From Clostridium sp. CAG:221 (GTDB taxonomy: Bacteria; Bacillota; Clostridia; Clostridiales; Clostridiaceae), in assembly GCA_000435835.1 (NCBI GenBank), contig FR883426.1, positions 12,233 to 32,890 of the forward strand: DNA of 20,658 nt. The letters are read 5' to 3'. The notes beneath the pieces were generated by a model, which saw nothing but the letters and a program-made list of their open reading frames with translations, made no database searches and was not told the DNA's origin. The number at the start of each line of letters is the position of its first letter. The first letter of the stretch is position 1. A program made the position numbers and the translations under genes. This document shows, one piece after another, positions 15,267-20,658 of the stretch.

Positions 15267-16162
15267 TATTTCTCTTTTGAAAAAGATAATATTATCACAG
15301 TTAAAATTATACAAGTTGTTCCTATAAATTCAGCTATACCAAAATGAACATTTAACCATATAACAGATAAAATAGTGGCAGATAAAGGTTCTATACATCC
15401 TAATATGCTAGCTTCCGTTGGAACAAGGTACTTAAGACTTTCTAAATAACAGTAGAAAGCAATTAGTGTTCCAAAGATTACTATAAATGCAGATGAAATA
15501 ATAGTTATAAATGATAATTCGCCAGAGAAGTCAAAAGGTGAATGTATAAAACTAAAAGCTAGTCCACCAATAACCATACCCCAGCCTACCACTGATATAG
15601 AGCTATATTTTTTTAGTAAATTAACAGGTTGTAAAGTATAAATTGCAGAACAAAATGCAGAGCAAATTCCCCAGAATAATGCTAAGTGGGAAAGTGATAA
15701 GCTATGGATATTTCCTCCTGTTATTATAAAGAAGGTACCAATTAAGGCTAAACCTATGGCAATTAATTGTTTAATATTAGGTAATTTTTTATTACGAATA
15801 ATTAAATAACAAGTAATAATAACAGGTGATAAATATTGAAGAATAGTTGCAGTGGCAGCATTACCATGTTTAATGGCAGCAAAATATGTATATTGTACTC
15901 CAAGCATTCCTATGGCACCAAATAGTATAAGTTTTATGCTATCTTCTTTTGATTTCCATATATTTATTATGTTCTTGTCCTTTTTTATGTATCCATAAAG
16001 TAATAGTAAAAAACCAGATATTAATAACCTAACAACCACAAGCCATTCTGTATCAAAGCCTTTTTGTTGAAATAAAAATTGTGCTACGGTACCAGATATC
16101 CCCCATAACATTGTACCTACAATTACTAAAAGTATTCCTTTAGTTCTTGAATTTAAGTTCAT
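15266..16162 (-). CDS. EamA-family (DMT superfamily) transporter
   Basis: This 298-aa integral membrane protein has about ten hydrophobic helices arranged as two EamA repeats, each about 140 residues. Typical segments are GTMLWGISGTVAQFLF near the N-terminus, AATATILQYLSPVIITCYLI in the first repeat and TEASILGCIEPLSATILSVIWL in the second. DMT transporters export or import small metabolites such as amino acids or nucleobases, but the substrate cannot be read from the sequence. The start is the ATG at 16160-16162, 8 nt after AAAGGAG. The GTG at 16169-16171 touches that ribosome binding site. It is a single-gene unit, and TATAAT on the minus strand at 16198-16203 may be its -10. Confidence 0.88.
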   Translation of the reverse strand: MNLNSRTKGILLVIVGTMLWGISGTVAQFLFQQKGFDTEWLVVVRLLISGFLLLLYGYIKKDKNIINIWKSKEDSIKLILFGAIGMLGVQYTYFAAIKHGNAATATILQYLSPVIITCYLIIRNKKLPNIKQLIAIGLALIGTFFIITGGNIHSLSLSHLALFWGICSAFCSAIYTLQPVNLLKKYSSISVVGWGMVIGGLAFSFIHSPFDFSGELSFITIISSAFIVIFGTLIAFYCYLESLKYLVPTEASILGCIEPLSATILSVIWLNVHFGIAEFIGTTCIILTVIILSFSKEK

Positions 16163-16285
16163 ATTATTCACTCCTTTAAATATTGTTATACTAACTTATT
16201 ATAATATAGATATTTATTTATAGACATTAATATGAAATAATTTTAAAAATGTAATGGTTTATGAGCTATATGTGAAAATCTGACA

Positions 16286-16314
16286 TTGAGTGAAAATGTA
16301 TAGTATAGTATATT
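16286..16314 (+). promoter_or_regulatory. Candidate promoter for the exported-protein pseudogene
   Basis: TTGAGT (16286-16291) and TATATT (16309-16314) are 17 bp apart. Transcription would begin near 16321, leaving a leader of about 80 nt before the TTG start. Confidence 0.45.
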
Positions 16315-16403
16315 ATTTGTGGAAATTTAAAAGATTTATTATTTAAAAATAGTAATTATTGTTTAAATATGTTATATGCTATTTTTACGGAGAGGGAATA
16401 ATT

Positions 16404-17471
16404 TTGAATCGTAAAAAAATTTCTAGACTGATAGCTGGGGCACTTGCTACTAGTGTTGTTTTAAATAGTAGTCCTAGTGCTGTAGAAAGTGTAAATGCTA
16501 TTACTAAAGATATTTATAATGAATTTTCAGAAGGACATGGATTAGAAGATGATTCTGATGAAAATTCAGATGATAGTGATGCTAATGAAAATACAACTGA
16601 TAATTCTGGCACTAATTTACCAGAATTAAGTGGTGTTTCAATTGAGCAAATGCAAAGGGATTTTGAAGGTTTTTCAAATGGAAATGAAGTGAATTTATTA
16701 TCAGATGGTGATGATAGTTCTACAAAAGTTACTATAGGACAAGGGGGAGCAAATTCAAGTCAAGATTCTACTTCAGTAACAAATAATTCTAAATTTATTT
16801 ATTTATCTGATTTAGATTCAGATCAATGGAAACAAGTTGGAGATGCAGTTACAGTTAAGCAAGGTTATACAGCAAAGAAAGTAACAATTGATGTTAAAGA
16901 TTATAAATACGTAAAGCTTGAGACGAAAAAAAATGGCTATAATTGGTGGGATTATTCTGTTTATGCAGATTTAAGACTGGTAGAAGATGGTTATGATACT
17001 GATAATGAAGTTGATTCTGCATATACTGGATTTAAAACATTAAAAGAGTATGATCAAGAAATATCTAAGCGTACAGTAGAAGATAATTATACAAATCATA
17101 AAATTCAGAAAATGATCAAGGTAAAGGTATGTGGTCTATTTCAGATAATATTTCTGGATGGGAAGGTTCATACTCAAGATGGTATGAAAATACAGGAATT
17201 GAACATAGATTATTATTAGAATGGGGACAAAAGGACTATAACGTATTAAATAGTGGAAATAATGTATCTTATATGTTATTAGCTCAAGATGCTTTAAATG
17301 ATTACAATAATTACTTAGAATCTATGTACTATAATCTTATTGCTAATAGTTATGCGGCAGGAAGTGCTGAGCATGAAGAAGCACTAAATAAATCATTAGA
17401 GCATTATAGCAAGAATTTAGATTCAATTCATGGTTTATATAAATCTTATTGTGCTGATGCTAATACTACTG
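16404..17471 (+). pseudogene. Exported protein with NPCBM-like segment, frameshifted and 3'-truncated
   Basis: The start is TTG at 16404, preceded by GGAGAGG. It gives a signal peptide (MNRKKISRLIAGALATSVVL..., likely cleaved near SVNA-ITKD), then an acidic low-complexity linker (DDSDENSDDSDANENTTDN). A segment beginning FIYLSDLDSDQW resembles the start of NPCBM/NEW2 carbohydrate-binding domains, though weakly. Around 17100-17103 the frame breaks: the continuation (NSENDQGKGMWSISDNISGW...) is in the -1 frame, and adding one A to the AAAA run would repair it. The second part is helical and Tyr/Asn-rich and reaches a stop at 17488. However, sequence from about 17472 belongs to an ABC ATPase gene in another frame, so the real C-terminus is missing. 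The function is probably extracellular or cell-surface. Confidence 0.65.
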
Positions 17472-17951
17472 GTATTTCAAAACTTTAACTTGTTCCCTCA
17501 TTTAACTGTTTTGGACAATATAACAATGGCACCTAAACTATTAAAAAAGAAGGATAAAAGGGAAGCGGAAAAGAAAGCTTGTGAATTATTAAAAAAAGTA
17601 GGATTAGAAGATAAAAAGAATCAATATCCTAATAGTTTATCAGGAGGGCAAAAGCAAAGAGTAGCTATTGCCAGAGCATTAGCCATGGAACCTAAAATAT
17701 TATTATTTGATGAACCAACATCAGCTTTAGATCCTGAAATGGTTGGAGAAGTATTGAATGTAATGAAGGATTTAGCTAAAGAAGGAATGACAATGGTTAT
17801 TGTTACTCATGAAATGGGATTTGCAAAAGAGGTTTCAGATAGGGTGATTTTCATGGATGGAGGATACATTGTAGAAGAAGGGACGCCTGAAGAAGTCTTT
17901 GCTAATACAAAAAGTGATAGATGTATAAACTTTTTAAGTGCTGTTATGTAA
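17472..17951 (+). pseudogene. Polar amino-acid ABC transporter ATP-binding protein, N-terminally truncated remnant
   Basis: From about 17472 the sequence reads VFQNFNLFPHLTVLDNITMAP and continues as the C-terminal two-thirds of a GlnQ/HisP-type ATPase. It contains the Q-loop (VFQ), the signature LSGGQKQRVAIARAL (17637 on), the Walker B ILLFDEPTSALD, the H-loop THEMGF and the usual end DGGYIVEEGTPEEVF. About 160 residues remain of a usual 240-250. Walker A and the whole N-terminal lobe (about 85 residues) are absent, so it cannot bind ATP normally. The open frame extends back to 17430, but those residues are the exported-protein gene read out of frame. No permease or binding-protein gene is adjacent. 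The start looks like a deletion or rearrangement junction. Confidence 0.8.
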
Positions 17952-17985
17952 AAAAATAAATTTTCATGATAAGAATGGATAAATG

Positions 17986-18013
17986 AGCATAGTTTTTGGC
18001 TATGCTTCTTTTT
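17986..18013 (+). terminator. Rho-independent terminator of the ABC ATPase remnant
   Basis: AGCATAG (17986-17992) pairs with CTATGCT (18000-18006) across a 7-nt loop, followed by TCTTTTT. Confidence 0.75.
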
Positions 18014-18130
18014 AATATAAAAACTGTTTGGATTATTACAACAATTTCTGTATCCATTGGATTTACAGGAATGTTTATCTTATATAACATTGATAAAAAA
18101 GATAATAAGAAGATAAGAGAAAATATATAA
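18002..18130 (+). CDS. Possible 42-aa single-membrane-segment peptide (uncertain)
   Basis: The frame from ATG 18002 to TAA 18130 encodes one hydrophobic helix (TVWIITTISVSIGFTGMFIL) followed by a strongly charged tail (NIDKKDNKKIRENI). This is the composition of a small membrane protein. Against it, the ATG lies inside the terminator stem at 17986-18013 and has no ribosome binding site. It may therefore be a decayed fragment of a larger gene or a chance frame. I keep it because its amino-acid pattern is unusually protein-like for AT-rich spacer DNA. Confidence 0.25.
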   Translation: MLLFNIKTVWIITTISVSIGFTGMFILYNIDKKDNKKIRENI

Positions 18131-18131
18131 A

Positions 18132-18160
18132 AAATACCTATTGCATTTGCAATAGGTATT
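18132..18160 (-). terminator. Terminator of tRNA-Leu
   Basis: On the minus strand a 12-bp stem (AATACCTATTGC/GCAATAGGTATT, 18133-18144 and 18149-18160) with a 4-nt loop is followed by T residues, directly after the tRNA CCA end. Confidence 0.85.
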
Positions 18161-18161
18161 T

Positions 18162-18244
18162 TGGTGCCGCCAGTGGGAATCGAACCCACACGGTTGCCCG
18201 CATGATTTTGAGTCATGTGCGTCTGCCAGTTCCGCCATGGCGGC
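18162..18244 (-). tRNA. tRNA-Leu (anticodon CAA)
   Basis: Read on the minus strand, the 83-nt gene begins GCCGCCA and ends TGGCGGC-A-CCA, so the 7-bp acceptor stem is perfect and CCA is encoded. The D arm is GCGG...CGC. The anticodon stem is CATGA/TCATG with loop CTCAAAA, giving anticodon CAA for UUG. A class II variable arm (CGG-GCAA-CCG) marks a leucine tRNA. The T arm is GTGGG-TTCGATT-CCCAC. It is a single-gene unit with its own promoter and terminator. Confidence 0.96.
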
Positions 18245-18265
18245 TTGTAAAAATATTACTTAATC

Positions 18266-18294
18266 ATATTATCATGAAGTTATTATAATGTCAA
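18266..18294 (-). promoter_or_regulatory. Promoter of tRNA-Leu
   Basis: On the minus strand there is a perfect TTGACA (18289-18294), 17 bp from TAATAT (18266-18271). Transcription would begin about 15 nt before the mature tRNA 5' end. Confidence 0.85.
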
Positions 18295-18436
18295 CTAAAC
18301 TATAATAAAAGTTACAGAAATGTAAATTGATTACCTAGTAGGAATTTTGATTATATTCTAATATAAAGGGAACAGATGTAAGAATATTGCAATATAATGT
18401 AGAGAAAACTAGTTTTAGGAGAATACTTAAAGAAGA

Positions 18437-19249
18437 ATGGAATGGTTTAGTAGTTTAAGTCCAGTACTACAAGGGTTAACGGCAACTATATTTACTTGGG
18501 CTGTAACTGCCTTAGGAGCAGCACTTGTATTTTTCTTTAAAAATGTTGATAGAAAGATATTAAATTCAATGCTTGGATTTGGGGCAGGTGTAATGACAGC
18601 AGCAAGTTTTTGGTCATTGCTAAATCCAGCTATAGAATTATGTGGTGAGTTGGGCTATAGTCAGTTTATGTTACCAGCAATAGGTTTCTTTGCTGGTGGA
18701 GTATTTATAATTTTTGCAGATATGCTTATGGATAAATATTCATATGGAGTCATACCAGTAAATAATAATAGTTTAGAAACAAGTAAAAGTTATAAAAAAA
18801 GCATCTTACTTGTTTTAGCTGTAACATTGCATAATATACCAGAAGGATTAGCAGTAGGGGTAGCCTTTGGTGGAGTAGCAGCAGGAATACCTAGTGCATC
18901 TGTTGCAGCAGCTATGACTTTGGCATTAGGTATTGGACTTCAAAATTTTCCAGAAGGTGCAGCTGTATCTTTGCCATTAAGAAGAGAGGGATTATCAAGA
19001 GCCAAAAGTTTCTTTTATGGACAAGCATCTGGTATTGTAGAGCCTATTGCTGGAGTATTAGGCGTAATTGCATCTATAACTATTAGGAGTATGTTGCCAT
19101 TCTTTTTAGCTTTTTCTGCAGGAGCAATGATTGCTGTAGTTGGAGCAGAATTATTACCAGAAGCATCAATAGAAAATAAAAAGCTTACTACTTTGGGATT
19201 GATTTTAGGATTTATTCTTATGATGGTTTTAGATGTGGCACTGGGGTAA
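18437..19249 (+). CDS. ZIP-family divalent metal transporter (GufA/ZIP11-like)
   Basis: This 270-aa membrane protein has about eight helices. ZIP proteins move Zn2+ and related divalent metals into the cytoplasm. The two metal-site helices are clear: LHNIPEGLAVG (HNIPEG at 132-137) and LQNFPEGAAVSLP (QNFPEG at 169-174). The second having Gln-Asn rather than His is seen in the GufA branch. A further conserved Glu lies in VGAELLPEA. The ATG at 18437 follows a purine-rich AGGAG/AAGAAG region. I see no metal-responsive operator. The gene is convergent with eno and separated from it by a 7-bp-periodic repeat tract and a terminator. Confidence 0.92.
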   Translation: MEWFSSLSPVLQGLTATIFTWAVTALGAALVFFFKNVDRKILNSMLGFGAGVMTAASFWSLLNPAIELCGELGYSQFMLPAIGFFAGGVFIIFADMLMDKYSYGVIPVNNNSLETSKSYKKSILLVLAVTLHNIPEGLAVGVAFGGVAAGIPSASVAAAMTLALGIGLQNFPEGAAVSLPLRREGLSRAKSFFYGQASGIVEPIAGVLGVIASITIRSMLPFFLAFSAGAMIAVVGAELLPEASIENKKLTTLGLILGFILMMVLDVALG

Positions 19250-19251
19250 AT

Positions 19252-19373
19252 AAAAATGAAAAATGAAAAGTTAAAAATGAAGAATGAAAAATTAAAAATT
19301 AAAAATTTAGGAATAAACTCCTGACAGAGTTTAAGAGAATAATTGATAATGGAAAATGGAGAATTGATAATTA
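19252..19373. repeat. 7-bp-periodic repeat tract around a small inverted repeat
   Basis: Eight consecutive 7-mers related to AAAAATG/AAAAATT occupy 19252-19307 exactly (for example AAAAATG, AAAAATG, AAAAGTT, AAAAATG, AAGAATG, AAAAATT three times). After an inverted repeat TAAACTC/GAGTTTA (19314-19320, 19327-19333), a second run of related heptamers (ATAATTG, ATAATGG, AAAATGG, AGAATTG, ATAATTA) occupies 19339-19373. Similar AT-rich strings occur between genes in other clostridia, to my recollection. The function is unknown. Confidence 0.7.
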
Positions 19374-19384
19374 TGGATAATTAG

Positions 19385-19413
19385 AAAAGGTATTGCTGAG
19401 GCAATACCTTTTT
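19385..19413. terminator. Bidirectional terminator between ZIP gene and eno
   Basis: AAAAGGTATTGC (19385-19396) pairs with GCAATACCTTTT (19401-19412) with a TGAG loop. The A-run and T-run on the two sides suit both the plus-strand ZIP gene and the minus-strand eno. Confidence 0.85.
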
Positions 19414-19425
19414 ATTAAATAGTTA

Positions 19426-20658
19426 TTATTTTTTTATGTTAAAGAAAGCATTTAATCCTCTGAATTCTGCCACATCTCCAAGCTCTTCAGAAATTCTGAT
19501 AAGTTGATTGTATTTAGCAACTCTTTCAGATCTTGCAGGAGCACCAGTTTTTATTTGACCAGCATTTACAGCAACAACTAAATCGGCAATAGTTGTATCT
19601 TCTGTTTCACCAGATCTATGAGAAATAACAGCAGTGTATCCAGCTCTATTTGCCATTTCAATAGCATTTAAAGTTTCTGTTAAAGTTCCAATTTGATTTA
19701 GCTTTATAAGGATAGAATTAGCAACGCCTCTATCAATTCCTTCTTCTAATCTCTTAGTGTTAGTAACAAATAAGTCGTCACCTACTAATTGAACTTTTTT
19801 ACCAATTCTTTCAGTAAGTAGCTTCCAACCTTCCCAGTCTTCTTCCGCCATACCATCTTCAATAGAGATAATTGGATATTTATTAACCCAGCTTTCTAAG
19901 AAATCAACCATTTCAGATGCTGTTAAAGTCTTACCTTCATGTTCTAAAACGTATTTTCCATCCTTGTAGTATTCTGATGAAGCAGCATCAATGGCAATAA
20001 ACATGTCTTTACCAGGTTCATATCCTGCTTTAGTAATAGCTTCTAGTATTACTTCAATGGCTTCTTCATTTGATTTTAAATTTGGAGCAAATCCGCCTTC
20101 ATCACCTACACCAGTTGAGTATCCTTTTTCATTTAAAGTTTTTTTCAATGAATGATATACTTCAGCACAAGCTTGGATTGCTGCATCAAATGAATTGAAG
20201 CCAGCAGGCATTACCATAAATTATTGTAAGTCCACAGAGTTATCTGCATGAGAGCCACCATTTATTATGTTCATCATAGGTACAGGAAGAACCTTAGCAT
20301 TTACGCCTCCAACATATTGATATAGAGGTAACCCTAAGAAGTTAGCAGCAGCATTAGCAACAGCTAAAGAAACTCCTAGAATAGCATTTGCACCTAATTT
20401 GCCTTTATTATCAGTTCCATCAAGCTCCATAAGTTTTTTATCAATGGCAGTTTGATCAAATACATTATATCCAATTAATTCTTTGGCAATTATATCATTT
20501 ACATTAGCAACAGCAGTTTTAACCCCTTTACCCATAAAGTAGTCTTTATTACCATCTCTTAATTCTACAGCTTCATAAATACCAGTTGAAGCTCCTGATG
20601 GTACTGCAGCTCTTCCCATACTACCATCTTCTAAGATAACTTCTACCTCTACTGTAGG
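19426..20658 (-). pseudogene. eno: Enolase with in-frame stop at the catalytic Glu (5' end beyond window)
   Basis: Enolase converts 2-phosphoglycerate to phosphoenolpyruvate in glycolysis. The frame enters from the right edge (PTVEVEV, then GSMGRAAVPSGASTG) and runs to TAA after LNAFFNIKK. Conserved blocks include MNIINGGSHADNSVDLQ, GVGDEGGFAPNL, SIEDGMAEEDW, VGDDLFVTN, ILIKLNQIGTLTET and ISHRSGETEDTTIADL. At 20221-20223 the minus strand reads TAA between DLQ and FMVMP. Enolases have DLQEFM there, so one change from GAA to TAA would explain it. Counting from the His of HADN (E. coli His158), the stop falls at Glu167, a catalytic residue. Apart from this codon the gene is undamaged across 410 codons. 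A restart at the ATG 20215-20217 would lack the N-terminal domain and could not be active. Confidence 0.9.

Noticed and set aside
17100..17112. Programmed -1 frameshifting in the exported-protein gene
   Set aside because: Only four A residues are present, without a standard slippery heptamer or a clear downstream stimulatory hairpin. The gene is also truncated, so simple damage is more likely.
17944..18216. 90-aa minus-strand frame overlapping the tRNA
   Set aside because: Its start lies inside tRNA-Leu and it has no ribosome binding site or domain. It is a shadow of the tRNA and spacer.
20215..20223. Enolase as two genuine split genes
   Set aside because: The second frame would start at an internal Met without a ribosome binding site, and the halves abut at one codon where homologues have Glu. 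A point nonsense change or a base-call error explains it better.

Overview
The window looks like chromosomal DNA of a low-GC Firmicute, most likely Clostridium sensu stricto. Evidence: very AT-rich DNA with AT-ending codons, strong AGGAGG-type ribosome binding sites, many short hairpin-plus-T terminators, and family resemblances (TruA, SbcCD, MalL-type GH13, ZIP, enolase) of clostridial type. The genus is inferred from style and content, not from a marker gene.

Layout. 1-437: the tail of an unrecognised gene, its terminator, and a tiny candidate transcription unit with an 11-codon ORF. 438-662 (-): small hypothetical protein. 924-4108 (+): truA, a molybdopterin oxidoreductase and a small unknown protein, closely spaced and ending at a shared bidirectional terminator. 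4202-5050 (-): PhnP-like metallo-beta-lactamase-fold hydrolase. 5387-7054 (+): membrane protein with a degenerate GGDEF domain. 7132-13366 (+): sbcD-sbcC, with sbcC interrupted by an IStron. 13561-15189 (+): GH13 oligo-1,6-glucosidase. 15266-16162 (-): EamA transporter. 16404-17951: a frameshifted exported-protein gene joined directly to the 3' part of an amino-acid ABC ATPase gene. 18162-18244 (-): tRNA-Leu(CAA). 18437-19249 (+): ZIP metal transporter. 19252-19373: 7-bp-periodic repeat tract. 19426 to the right edge (-): enolase with an in-frame TAA.

The outstanding feature is the IStron at 11032-12913. It is a group I intron joined to a tnpB transposon of the IS605 superfamily, inserted directly after the target TTGAT inside sbcC. 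A P1 helix (TTGAT with GTCAG), a P7 pairing (GACTA with TAGTC) and the S-like motif AAGATATAGTC are visible. Exact removal of 1882 nt joins GAT to GAC and restores a 1056-aa SbcC (...AAYFD-DIIKAAN...). The first intron codon is a TAG stop, so full-length SbcC depends on splicing. The TnpB has D182/E266/D349 and a four-Cys zinc finger. Its putative omega RNA ends at the same base as the 3' splice site, so the 3' exon of sbcC doubles as the RNA guide sequence. Splicing and guide-RNA production would therefore compete for the same transcript. No TnpA transposase is present.

Three genes on the right-hand side are damaged: the exported protein by a 1-nt frameshift in an A-run, the ABC ATPase by loss of its Walker A half, and eno by a stop exactly at the position of the catalytic glutamate. 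Real decay, deletion and sequence or assembly error are all possible, and this cannot be settled from the window alone.
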